DNA of 64,000 nt from Panicum virgatum (lineage: Eukaryota > Streptophyta > Magnoliopsida > Poales > Poaceae): positions 25,874,538 through 25,938,537 of the forward strand of contig NC_053150.1 in assembly GCF_016808335.1 (NCBI RefSeq), in the 5' to 3' direction. This document shows positions 9,569 through 21,249 of the stretch, piece by piece. Every line of letters starts with the position of its first letter. The first letter of the stretch is position 1. A model generated the notes under the pieces. The model worked only from the letters and a program-made list of their open reading frames with translations, ran no database searches and had not been told where the DNA came from. The translations under genes were made by a program, and so were the position numbers.

Positions 9569-12292
9569 ATGGTTGGTCATACTCGCGGAACACCTGATGG
9601 CTTCGGTTGTGAAGCTGGCAGTGGATCTCAGCAACCACCGCCACCCCCGTCGAATCTGGCCGAGTTAATGGCCATGCAAACAGAATTACTTCGCCAACTA
9701 GTCCAAGGGCAACAAAATCAGCCACGCCAACAGTATGGAGGACGTGAGGCACAACCAGCGGGTTACCAGGAATTCTTTGGTACCCAACCTCCGCTGTTCA
9801 GCAAAGCTGATGACCCACTGGACGCCGATGCTTGGCTCCGTACCATCAATTCCAAGTTTGCTTTGTTAGCAGTACCGTGTGTTGATGCAAACAAGGCCCA
9901 CTTTGCCGCTCAGCAACTTCGCGGTCCTGCACGTATATGGTGGGATCATTATTGTGCAATGCAGCCTGCTGAACATATCATAGCTTGGCAGGAATTCAGG
10001 ACTGCCTTCAGATCACATCATATTCCAGATGGACTAATTGAAAGAAAGTTGAATGAGTTCTTGGCTCTAGATCAGGGAACCCGCACTGTTTTACAATATG
10101 CACAGACCTTCAATCATCTGTGCCAGTATGCGGGCCATCATGCTGATACGGATGCCAAGAAACGTGATCGTTTCCGTCGTGGCCTCACTACCAAACTCAA
10201 GGAACGCCTGAACCTTGTTCAGCCCAACACCTACAATGAGCTGGTCAACCTGGCCATTACGCAAGAGGACTGTATTGCTGCACATCGTGCTGAGAAAAAG
10301 CGAAAGGCACCAACGGGACCCTCGAGTGCCCAGCCACCGAGGTATCGTCTAGTGCAAAATACTCCACCCAGGCCTCCGCAAAGAAATGCCCCAGTGGGCA
10401 GGTTTGTCTTTAGGCCGCCTCAGCAGCAAGGAGGATTCAGACCTCCAGTACCTCAGCAACAGCAACAGCAGCAGCAGCAGCAGCAATTTAGCCCAAGGCC
10501 GAATGTCCCACAGTTCAATAGTGGGAATGGTAATAATCGATGTTTCAACTGCGGCAGTACTTCTCACTTTGCCAAGAATTGTCCGCAACCCAGAAGGAAT
10601 AATCCAGGGCAAAACTCCAATCAAAACAACAATAAGGGCAAGGGCAAGAGACAATTGGTGCAAGTCCGGCAAGGGCGAGTTAACTTCACTACTCTTGCAG
10701 ACCTTCCAGAAGGAGCACCAGTAATGACGGGTACTTTCTCTATCCACAATAAACCCGCAGTCATATTATTTGATTCTGGTGCAACGCATAGTTTTATAAG
10801 TGCCAAATTTGGAGCCAGAATAGGATTGGACTTTTGTCATACTAAGAGATCTTTTATGATAACAACTCCTGGTGGGAAGATAGCTTCCAATCAAATCACT
10901 ACACATGTACCCCTTAAGCTGGGTAGTAAAGTGGTAAAGACAGATTTGATTTTGTTGAATTTTGAAGGCATGGATATTATTTTGGGCATGGATTGGATGA
11001 CTAAGCATAAAGTACTGTTAGATATCTCTTCCCGAGCTATCGAGATAGAATCACCACATCAAGGAGCCACCATACTCTATCTACCACAACGAGAGTGCTT
11101 CAACTCTTGTGCCTATGCCACAAAAGAAATTAAACTTGAAGATATCCCTATTGTGTGGGAGTATGCGGATGTATTTCCAGATGATTTGCCTGGAATGCCC
11201 CCTGATAGAGATATTGAGTTTGTTATTGAGCTTCAACCCGGTACCGCCCCTATTTCTAAGAGGTCGTACCGAATGCCTCCAAATGAGTTAGCAGAACTAA
11301 AAGTCCAACTTCAAGACCTTGACAAGGGCTTTATACGTCCAAGTTCTTCACCCTGGGGATGTCCAGCCCTGTTTGTGAAGAAGAAGGACAACAGCTTGAG
11401 GCTGTGTGTTGATTATCGACCACTCAATGCGGTCACTATTAAAAATAAGTATCCTCTTCCCCGCATTGATATACTGTTTGATCAGTTAGCTGGAGCCAAG
11501 GTTTTCTCTAAAATCGATCTTTGTTCTGGCTACCACCAAATAAAGATCAAGCCTTGTGATATTCCAAAGACTGCTTTCTCAACCAGATATGGACTCTATG
11601 AGTATCTGGTCATGTCTTTTGGTCTTACCAACGCCCCAGCATATTTTATGTACTTGATGAATTCAGTCTTCATGCCGGAGCTGGATAAATTCGTCGTGGT
11701 ATTCATTGACGATATTCTGATCTACTCCAAGAATGAAGAAGATCATGCTGAGCACTTGCGTATCATTCTTCAACGATTACGAGATCACCATCTTTATGCC
11801 AAATTCTCCAAGTGTGACTTTTGGTTAGACAGTGTGAAATTCTTAGGCCACACTATCTCCAGTGATGGAATATCTGTTGATCCAACTAAAGTACAAGAAG
11901 TGATGGATTGGGAATCTCCTATTTCGGTTCATCAAATTCGCAGTTTTCTTGGGTTAGCTGGATATTATCGTCGGTTCATTACTGATTTCTCCAGAATAGC
12001 CAAGCCTATGATGGAGTTATTGAAGAAGGGAGTGAAGTTTGTTTGGAATGAGAAGTGTGAAGAAGCTTTCCAAACTCTCAAAGCACGTTTAACTACTGCT
12101 CCAGTATTGGCTACACCGGACAGTACCAAACCTTTTGATGTCTATTGTGATGCTTCGGGTACGGGACATGGTTGTGTGCTTATGCAGGATAACCGGGTTA
12201 TTGCGTATGCATCAAGAGCTCTCCGGAATCATGAGAAGAATTATCCAACCCATGATCTGGAGTTAGCAGCCGTAATTCACGCTCTTAAGTAA
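9569..12292 (+). pseudogene. gag-pol: Tekay-1 Gag-protease-RT-RNase H (N-terminal part of gag-pol)
   Basis: The 907-codon stretch encodes the retrotransposon polyprotein. Order: Gag with a capsid-like region (about 75-240), a poly-Gln tract at 10456-10488, zinc knuckle [14 protein letters not shown] (about 325-338), aspartic protease with FDSGATHS (about 400), reverse transcriptase with FIDDIL (about 712), and the start of RNase H with YCDAS (about 857). It ends at TAA 12290-12292. Comparison with Tekay-2 near 62290 shows a net loss of about 32 bp here, removing the His-Tyr-Leu-Tyr-Gly segment and shifting the frame, so pol is inactive. The ATG directly follows ATTACAG. Confidence 0.92.
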
Positions 12293-14066
12293 TATTTACA
12301 CTGACCATAAGAGCCTCAAATATATCTTCACTCAAGCAGATCTCAACATGAGACAGAGACGCTGGCTAGAGTTGATAAAGGATTATGATCTAGAAGTGCA
12401 CTATCATCCAGGAAAAGCTAATGTGGTTGCGGATGCACTCAGCCGCAAGTCACAATGCCATTGTCTATCTGTAGAACCATTCAATGAAACTCTATGCCAG
12501 GAAATGATGAAGTTAAACCTAGAAATGATACCTCGAGGAAGTTTGAACCATATATCCCTTGAGCCTACACTTCATGATAGTATCATCATGGGGCAATTAC
12601 ATGATGACGGTATCAAGATCATCAAGGAAAAGTTATCACAAGGAAAAGCAAAGTATAAATGTTTCCGAGTGGATCATAGGGGAGTTCTATGGTTCGAATC
12701 TCGACTGGTGGTACCTAAGGATCCTCAGCTTAGAAAGCAAATCCTTGATGAAGCACATCTATCGAAGTTTTCGATTCATCCCGGTGGTACCAAGATGTAC
12801 CATGATCTTAAACAAAATTTCTGGTGGACTCGAATGAAAAGAGAGATCGCCAGATATGTTTCTGAATGTGATGTTTGTCAAAGAGTTAAGGCTAGTCACT
12901 TGAAAGTAGCTGGTACTCTCCAACCTTTACCCATTCCATCCTGGAAATGGGAGGACATCAGTATGGATTTTATCGTCGGTCTACCCACTACTCCTCTTAA
13001 GCATGATTCTGTGTGGGTAATCGTTGATAGACTCACCAAGACCGCTCATTTTATTCCAGTACACACAACTTATTCTGCCAAGAGGTACGCAGAGATTTAT
13101 CTCGACCAGATTGTTCGTCTGCATGGAATTCCTAAGACAATTATTTCTGATCGTGGGCCTCAGTTTATTGCACGTTTCTGGGAGCAAATGCAAGAATCCC
13201 TTGGAACAAAACTGATTCATAGTTCAGCTTATCATCCACAAACAGATGGGCAAACTGAACGAATCAATCAAATCCTTGAAGACATGTTGAGGGCATGTAC
13301 TATTCAATATGGCAAGAACTGGGTTAAATGCCTAGCACTGGCAGAGTTTTCATATAATAACAGTTATCAATCCAGCTTGCAAATGGCACCATTTGAAGCA
13401 TTATACGGTCGAAGGTGTCGAACTCCTTTGAATTGGTCACAAGCTGGAGAACGCAAAATTTTTGGGCCAGATTTAGTCTCTGAGGCAGAGGAGAAAGTCA
13501 AAGTTATCCAGGTTAATCTTAAAGCGGCTCAATCAAGACAGAAAAGTTATGCAGACAAAAGAAGAGATCCTTTACAATTCGAGGTAGGGGACTTCGTATA
13601 TTTGCGAGTGTCTCCTACTAAAGGTGTTCAACGCTTTGACGTAAAAGGGAAATTAGCACCCCGATACATCGGACCATTTGAAATTATCGAAACTTGTGGA
13701 CCCGTTGCCTACCGACTTCGTCTTCCATCTCAGTTGGCTGCCATTCATAATGTCTTCCATGTATCACAACTCCGGAAGTGTACCAGGGTACCTACTGAGA
13801 TCCTTGAACCACAGGGTATCGAGATTGAATCCGATCTATCTTATAAGGAGTATCCAATCAAGATTCTTGACACCAAAGAAAGAAGTACTAGAAGGGAGAA
13901 AGTTAAAATGTACAAAATTCAGTGGAATCAGCATACTGTAGAAGAAGCTACCTGGGAGACTGAAAATTTTCTCCAACGAAACTTTCCCGACTTTCTTAGA
14001 ACCAATCCAAGTACCAAGTCTTTGCATCCTTTTCTTCTTGTAATCTTGGGACGAGATTCCTTTTAG
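12293..14066 (+). pseudogene. pol: Tekay-1 RNase H remainder, integrase and chromodomain
   Basis: This is the C-terminal part of the polyprotein in a shifted frame (open from about 12348). It starts within RNase H (the ADALSR end at about 12430). The integrase has a zinc-binding His/Cys region (His near 12777, Cys pair near 12870-12880), catalytic Asp in MDFIVGLP (about 12964), Asp in SDRGPQF (about 13150) and Glu in QTERINQ (about 13257). A chromodomain follows (about 13840-13990) with the IQW and EEATWE signatures that direct chromoviruses to heterochromatin. TAG at 14064-14066 sits just upstream of the PPT. Confidence 0.92.
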
Positions 14067-14075
14067 GGGGGAAGG
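14065..14075 (+). promoter_or_regulatory. Polypurine tract of Tekay-1
   Basis: AGGGGGGAAGG lies one base before the second LTR. It is the expected primer for plus-strand DNA synthesis. Confidence 0.85.
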
Positions 14076-14076
14076 C

Positions 14077-17000
14077 TGTAACACCCCGGGTGTCTGCACA
14101 GTACTTAAAAAGGTGTCTGCACAGTAATTGTGTATGTCTGCTTTGCGTCATGTGCTTAAATTACTTAAAAAGGATCTTTTTGTAATTATGAAAGGTTATA
14201 TGTGTAATTATGATTTTATGCAAGGTCCTTTATATAGTTATTTGTGAATATAGCTTTTGTGGAGGGTGTTTTTGTAAAATTTGCAGTGCATTTAATGCAT
14301 GGCAGCCAATTTTGTTTCTAAGTCTAATTTTGAACTGAATTTGCATTGAAAAAGACAAAATTCCTAGAATTTAAAATCCCTCTTGTGTTTTCAAATTTAG
14401 CTCTCTATCCTTTGGTCAAATAAATTTTTGCACAACATCAAAGTTGTAGCTCTTAAAAAATTGAACAACTTTCATGTTGGGCACTTTTCCATTTGAGCTT
14501 TGGTTTAAAAGTTATCGCTGTTTTATAGTGGGGTCCCTGGAATTTTTGGAAATGGCAAAACTACCCTTGTCTTCCACCTCCACCCCCCTGCTCTGTTTTG
14601 CGCCGCCGCCCACCGACAGCGCCCCCGCCGGCGCCGGGGAAAGCCTTCCCGGCCATTAAATCACCGCGCGCTGGCACCCACGCGTCGCGGACGACCTCCT
14701 CCACCGCCCTCTAGCCTCGCGCTGGAGCCTCCCCGGCCGTGCCACGCGCCCCGCCGCTTCCAGAACCGCCCCGGCGGCCGCCACCTCGCCGTCGCGGTGG
14801 AGAGCCAGCTGCAGCAGCCGCCGGCCTCTTCTAGCGAGCGCCTAAGCACTACATAAACCCCAGCAATCGATTTCGTTCATCCCTTTCCTCTCCCCTCGCT
14901 TCCACGCCTCGGAACGCCGCCGCCGCACCACCCGAACCCCGACGAGCTCACCCTGCCGCGGAGCCGCCACCACAGGCCCGCTCCACCCCAATAGCCCCCA
15001 CCTTTAGCCGCGCCTCGACCTCGCGCAGCTCCCAGGCCGCTTCCCATCGCCCGAACCTCGCCGGAGCTACCTCGCCGTCGCTTGCCTCCGCCGCCAAGCC
15101 GCCCTGCTCCGTCGAGCCGCCGCCTCCGAGCCCCTCCCCGCAACCCTAGACCACCTAGAGGTGCGCCGTGAACCCGTGAAGCTCACGCACCCCTTCACCC
15201 TCGCCGCCGGTGAGCCCCTCGCCGGGAAACCGCCGGTCAAACCCGCGCTCCCCCTCTGACTCGGCCCAGGGACCTCGGGTTTGAAATTCCAGAGAACCCG
15301 GGGGGTTATTTGAATAGGCCTAGACTCAGATGAATAGTGCCTTAGGGACTGCTTTGTAATGTTTTTCAGTGAACTTTGAAATTCAATATCAATTCATAGA
15401 AAATTCGTAAAATAGCAAATCTTGATGTTTTGGAATCCTCTTGAAGAGCTCTATGCAGTAGAACCATAATATGTTAGGCTTTAGTTGCAAGTTTTTGCTG
15501 TAGAAATTGATTTGTGTTTCTAGTGCATAAATATTAGTTGTTTTCATCTTTTTCTTAACTACTGTATAATGCCATGTATTGCAGTGAAACTTTTATGGTA
15601 GTTCACTCTTGTAACACTTGTTTTGCTATAAAAATGTCTTGATCAGTTCTCTTGTGTAACTATTTATGTGATTTAATCCTTGTTTAATAGACTTTATTTA
15701 TGATAAATAGTTTCTGTTCTTGATAAATCCAGATAATATTCTTGAGTGTTTATCTGGAGTATCTTAGCTTGTCCAGGAAGTTTGAGCTTCAGTTCATGGC
15801 TAGATCAGGGGCTAAAAATAAATCTTGCTAATCTGTTGTCTGTTTTGTTGTTTTTTCTCGTATTTATTTCTGTATAGATAAAATCATGAAAAATTCACTG
15901 TTGCTATTTTATTTCTGTGTTGACCTGCTGTTAAATTTTTAGCTTCTACTTTGCTCTAGTTTGACCTGTATAATTCAAGCTTGATCTAGGTGTTATCTGA
16001 ATGAAAGAATTATTGTAATTAATTGGCTACATGTCTTGGCATGATTTTTGCAGGATATCTTAGTCTGTTCATGTTCTGTTTAGGGTAATTTTTGCTAAAT
16101 TTATTGATGTTTGTGATCTGAGTTGTTGTTTTAGTTAGCAAACCTTGAGTTAAATGCTATAGGAATCAAACACCACTCATTTTATGAAGTTAGTATATCT
16201 TGCTTGTGCTGTTGATCATGATGCCTTGTGTAGTTAAATTTGGTATTTAACTACTCTATAAACGATTGCCCATGTATGTTTTTAATGTTGTTCTTGCATT
16301 ACATATAGACACGACTGCCTTATCGGACGGGACGTACGAGCTGATCCCGGAATCCGACGGAGGTGATCTCGAAGCTCAAGCGAACACTGCGGAACTAACT
16401 GAAGCCCCGGACCAAAGTTCGGAAGAGCCTAGGGCTGAAATAGTTAGCAACTATCGAGAAGGCGAGCCCCGGACATAACCTATATTTCAAATTAATATCA
16501 TTTACTGTATTACTTACTTGTGCATTTACAGTTCTTAGGATTTGAATTGAAACCCTAGATGCATGATCCTGGGAACCTATGTACTGAACACTAGACTTGA
16601 GTTCGACTACTTGCTAAGCTTATAGGACCGGTAAAAGTCGAGTGATTGCCTGTCACTCGCGAGCCTTATAGGAATTGCCTGTTTACTTTCTGTTAACAAT
16701 ATAAGGACGACGGACGGGGTTGTGATCGATATCATAACTTCATGTGAGACCCCGTCTGTGTTAATGAACTTGCTAAGGTCGCGGTGTGTGGTAGCGTTGG
16801 TTAAGTCTTTGAAAGTACTAGCCACATGCCGTCAATATGGTACGCGGCAAGCCTAGTAGCCGATTGGACCGGGGAGTGGATATACCTGATACTCTCTCTT
16901 AGGGATAGGTTTTATTTTTATGTTGCGCAACACTGCGACTTCAAGGGACAAGGGTGGACCTCGTAGAAGGGTGGACCTTGGAGCCCTGTAGTCGGGGAGA

Positions 17001-17921
17001 GTGTTCCTATCCACAAGCCGGAAAGAAAGGTCAACGGTTGTTTGGGAATGACCCGACGGTGTTCCAGACGTGTGTACTAGGTTACCCTTGCAAGGTTGAA
17101 TTTCGATTCAGAATCGTCCGCCTCTCACGATGAAATGAGACTGCTTGATCTCTTTGCCACACAGAGTAAGAAGAGCAACAATACTTTAATCAATCTTGAT
17201 GTTTGCTTAGATTTCTACCATGTTTGGATAGTAGTTTCTTACATAGAATGGTTAATCAACTAGAATCTTGAAAGCTAAAACTTGAAAGTAAGGACATACT
17301 CTTTATTGCTTTTCAGCAAAAGGAAAACCAGAGCCTCACAAAACCTTGCATAGTCTAGTTAAAGTGGGCTACTTATACTCGTTGGCGGTTAAGTCTTGCT
17401 GAGTTTTAGAATACTCAGCCTTGCTGTTGAAACCCTTTTTCAGGTATGAGTTTTGAGGATCAGATCGCTAGCTTAACCTACCCTTGCTCGTTGCCTCCTG
17501 GCTGGTCCATAGAGTGGGATACGTCTGCGGCCGGCAATAACTATGACGAGTGATACCATGCTTGGGCTAGCCTGGTGTCCTTTTGCGACGTGTTGTAGCC
17601 GTCGTGTTTTATCTTCCGTTGTTTTAAACTCTGAACATAAGTTATGGTTTGTATAACTATTTTACTACGTTTGGTCTTGTATTAATGTTTTAGAACCAGT
17701 TTGTAATAACGTTTATGCCTGTGATGTAAAAATTGTGGTTGTATATCTCTGGACTTGCCTTCGTGCGGGGTATGCTTGTTCGATCCGAGAATCGGTGGTT
17801 GTATCAGGACGTTACCCGACAGACCAAGAATTGTTCCGTTTGAAGTGCGTTGAAGCTAATGTTGCCTTTATGGTGATGGCCTGCGCACTTGAGCCGGGAT
17901 AATTTAGGCGGTTCTGCCACA
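14077..17921 (+). repeat. Tekay-1 LTR, copy 2 (middle LTR)
   Basis: This copy is 3845 bp, the same length as copy 1, with only scattered substitutions seen by eye (about 99.4% identity). It ends CCACA and is again followed by GC and a PBS. It therefore served as 3' LTR of the first unit and 5' LTR of the truncated second unit. Confidence 0.93.
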
Positions 17922-17923
17922 GC

Positions 17924-17935
17924 TGGTATCAGAGC
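17924..17935 (+). promoter_or_regulatory. Primer binding site, copy 2
   Basis: TGGTATCAGAGC again lies two bases after an LTR end. It confirms that a second internal region starts here instead of flanking DNA. Confidence 0.88.
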
Positions 17936-18206
17936 TGCAAGCGTACACCAGAGGTATTGGAACCTTAAAAATCGTTATTTCCGTATAAAACGGAACAACA
18001 AAGGATTTCGAAAAACTACATTGGATTCGTTAAGAGTTGTGCATAGAACGTAAAGTCCTAGGGAAGTTATGGGAATTACTAGGTGGTTATTTATGTATGG
18101 TTTATGTTATCTGACTTCCAGCACTTTACTTTTTGTCAAACCATACTCACAAGCAACTCTTAATTCTTGTAACGACGCACCTACGTGAGGTAAGATGGTA
18201 AGGATC

Positions 18207-18457
18207 CTCAGTCAGCTGAGGGAGTCTGACCTTCCCGTCGGTGATGCGAGCCGAACGCTGCCCTCAAGCAGTGGCTTACTTGAGGTGCTTCCAATATATC
18301 GATGATTAGTTGACTATATTGGAAGTAAAGTGTGCTCAGTCAGCTGAGGGAGTCTGACCTTCCTGTCGGTGATGCGAACCGAACGCTGCGCTCAAGCAGT
18401 GACCTACTTGAGCTGCTGCCAATATACCGACCTTGGTCGACTATATTGGGAGTAAAG
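18207..18457 (+). repeat. Tandem duplication with hairpins in the Tekay-1 leader, copy 2
   Basis: This is the second copy of the 128-bp-period duplication at 7044-7294. Units are 18207-18329 and 18335-18457. Confidence 0.8.
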
Positions 18458-19192
18458 GAACTTGTGAATACGCCTCTAAGTAGCGTATGATAACGTTGGC
18501 CATACGGCGGGAATTGTATGGCTGCCGCTTCTATAGTGAGCGGTAATGTTTGGGAACGCTTTCATGGGTGCTGGCATGAAAGGTTCAATGGATAGATATA
18601 TATGTTCTGTCAATCTTCTGCAGGTACACTAACCGTGATTCGTTAAGTTAAGAACAGTTAGAATGTATCGACTAGCTATATAGGGAGAGCCGTATTTATG
18701 TATGCCACCGTGCTAACCACGTAAGCCCAACCTTAGTTGGCAATTATTTATCTTGTGAGGACGGTCAGGACATGCATGCATATCTAGTTGATGTTTGATT
18801 TGGTTCTTAGTGTTTGAAGTTGTTACCTAAGCTTTGTAAGGAATTTCTAGTATGAATTCTCATAGATAAGTATTAGTGTGCTTAAACCATGAGTGAGTGA
18901 AATTTTGATGTTAGAAGCATGCTTGTTAAATGCTTAGGTTTCCTGGGTTGAAAAATTTGGTTTCGAGTCATGCCTTCCTCCTAATCCCCATCTTGTTGTT
19001 GTAAGGATCTTTTCATTCCTTAGAATCTCAAATGATGAACCAGTACCGATTGTGGTTTATTATTCTTTGAGTTTGGAATCTTATCATCTTTTGATTTAGA
19101 ATCATAGTGGTTTTACCGCAGTCTTCTTAAAGCTTTATTTGAGAAGTCTTGAGATAATTGTATTACTCACATTTGAATCCTTTTTGATTCAG

Positions 19193-20095
19193 ATGGCGAC
19201 TTGTTCCCAGGTCTTTTGGGATGAGGAGGGGAATGCTCATACCGACTGTTTGTACTGGGAGGGTTTTCCAAGGATTCTTTGGGATTCACTTCGTATCTTC
19301 CACTACCCAGATCCACCCCAGTACACGGGACGCCAGTTTTCTGAGGATGGAATTAAGAAGAACAGAGTTACAATGACCATTCCTCAGCACCCCACCTTGG
19401 AGTGGCCACCGATTGAGATTGAGGTGATTGGGTACCGTCTTGTGGATGCTTTTGAGAAAGCAGCTCTCAACGCTATCACCACTTTTTGTGAGCACCATCC
19501 CGAGGAGGTAGCAGCATATCCTATTGGTTTGTTTCCAGCAGTCAGTACTGGCAATGCAGAGTGGCTGTTCAGGGTCACCCACTTTGGGCACTTGATTGGA
19601 GATGTAGCGGATGAGACTATCGAGGCAGTAGTCAGATATATGAATGCTCAGTCTCACTACCAGATACTTCAGCAGCGACACATGGACTAGGTGATAGACT
19701 TGGCCCAGAGTTTTCAGCGAGGCCTTCGTTTGAGGGATACTCAGATTCAGGGACTTCAGGATGCAGTTGCTGGGAGAGATTTGGCCATTGCACAGTTTGA
19801 GCATCAGGCTATGGAGCATGGTGCTGAGATAGAGCAGCGCAACATAGTTATTGGTTTTCTTCAGGGGCAGGTGAATGAGCTTCAAGCAGATTGGGCTGAT
19901 GCTTTAGCACATGTTGGTATGCTCCAGGAGCAACTAGATGCCCCAGCCGAGCCTGCAGCAGCAGAAGAGGACCCAGAGGAGATTGAGGGAGTATCTGACT
20001 TAGATTCAGAGCACGCGCTTGCTGAGCCTAACCCTCAGCCGGATGACTCTTCTTTCGGCAGTGCCTCTTCTGTGGGCAACCTCGACGACTTCTAG
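19193..20095 (+). pseudogene. Extra upstream ORF (ORF0-like) of Tekay-1, copy 2
   Basis: It is nearly identical to 8030-8932 but with a different defect. Codon 48 is intact (CAG), while codon 166 is TAG at 19688-19690 where copy 1 reads CAG. The domain layout is the same: globular N-terminus, coiled coil, acidic tail. The ATG again follows TTGATTCAG directly. The two independent CAG-to-TAG changes fit deamination of methylated CHG sites. No gag follows in this unit. Confidence 0.7.
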
Positions 20096-20512
20096 GCACC
20101 TAGACTTGTCCTAGATAGTTGTGTTTTCTCTTGTTGTAGCTTATGTACATAGGGAAGAGATGTTGTAAAATAGCCCGAAGGAGCAGTACCACTTGTTGTA
20201 TTATATGTGGTAAGGGTGAGTGATGTTAGGTTGTAAGAAAAATACTGCTTTGGATGTAATATAAGTAGCGACTACCAGTTTGAAAATCATGATCTTTCTA
20301 CCTACCAATTCTCTTCGTTTGTGCATCTCTAGGCTGTTTGATGAATACTAAAGATGTGGCAGCATAGCACATAGTGATGAAGAGCGAATTGATAGATTAT
20401 TTTCTTTACCTTTGATCTCAGCATAGAATCTCTATACGATGGAGCATGAAGCTATCTAACTGCTGACCAGTTTTGATTTTGTAGGTTGAACACATATGTG
20501 TCATGCATATTG

Positions 20513-20875
20513 TGCTTGGGCTAGCCTGGTGTCCTTTTGCGACATGTTGTAGCCATCGTGTTTTATCTTCCGCTGTTTTAAACTCTGAACATAAGTTATG
20601 GTTTGTATAACTGTTTTACTACGTTTGGTCTTGTATTAATGTTTTAGAACCAGTTTGTAATAACGTTTATGCCTGTGATGTAAAAATTGTGGTTGTATAT
20701 CTCTGGACTCGCCTTCGTGCGGGGTATGCTTGTTCGATCCGAGAATCGGTGGTTGTATCGGGACGTTACCCGACAGACCAAGAATTGTTCCATTTGAAGT
20801 GCGTTGAAGCTAATGTTGCCTTTATGGTGATGGCCTGCGCACTTGAGCCGGGATAATTTAGGCGGTTCTGCCACA
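20513..20875 (+). repeat. 3' remnant of a third Tekay-1 LTR
   Basis: The 363 bp match 6396-6758 to the last base, ending GGTTCTGCCACA, and are followed by the CCTGT duplication. The left edge is the TGCT microhomology junction with the truncated internal region. Confidence 0.9.
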
Positions 20876-20880
20876 CCTGT
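20876..20880. repeat. Target-site duplication CCTGT, right copy
   Basis: It is an exact match to 2909-2913 and directly follows the terminal CCACA. Confidence 0.92.
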
Positions 20881-20966
20881 TAACCTGAAACTTGTAACTG
20901 TTTTAAAAACATCTTAAGTCGATGGTTAGACATCGGCTGTCTTGCTTTTTATATATATTTTACTAG

Positions 20967-21249
20967 CCAACTCAAAGTGTTGGCTTCTTCCCTTTTTTTA
21001 CTGTCCAACTCAACGTGTTGGCCTGTCATGATTTTTTTTACTGGCCAACTCAACGTGTTGGCCTTTCATGATTTTTTTTTGCTGGACAACTCAACGTGTT
21101 GGCCTTTTCATGATTACAGCCAGATGGATTTCATCGGCTCTTGTTACTCGCTTTCCCATGATTTTTTTTGCTGGCCAACTCAACGTGTTGGCCTTTTCAT
21201 GATTACAGCCAGATGGATTTCATCGGCTCTTGTTACTCGCTTTCCCACA
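20967..21249 (-). repeat. Tandem repeats with hairpin core in the Tat-1 3' UTR
   Basis: The core CCAACTCAACGTGTTGG (stem GGCCAAC/GTTGGCC) or a close variant begins near 20967, 21005, 21045, 21085 and 21175. Periods are about 38-40 bp, then 90 bp. The last two units share a direct repeat of about 90 bp that includes the pol stop codon region (TTACTCGCTTTCCCA on plus). Tat elements are known to carry tandem repeats 3' of pol. Confidence 0.8.

Larger units (their letters stand above)
17922..20512 (+). other. Truncated second Tekay-1 internal region
   Basis: It matches 6759-9449 at offset 11163, with one 96-bp deletion at 20361/20362 (equivalent of 9199-9294, GCA microhomology). It then stops at a TGCT microhomology with the LTR at 20513-20516. 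The rest of the spacer, all of gag-pol and about 3.5 kb of the third LTR are missing, roughly 8.1 kb if removed in one event. Confidence 0.88.
2914..20875 (+). mobile_element. Tekay-1 chromovirus tandem array (LTR-int-LTR-partial int-LTR remnant)
   Basis: The array holds LTR 2914-6758, complete internal region 6759-14076, LTR 14077-17921, truncated internal region 17922-20512 and an LTR 3' remnant 20513-20875. The two full LTRs are both 3845 bp and aligned at a constant offset of 11163. By eye they differ at roughly two dozen positions, so the insertion is young. The chromodomain after the integrase and a PBS matching initiator tRNA-Met place it among Tekay/Del chromoviruses. Such arrays are usually explained by unequal recombination between LTRs. 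A later deletion removed most of the second internal region and most of the third LTR. Confidence 0.9.
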
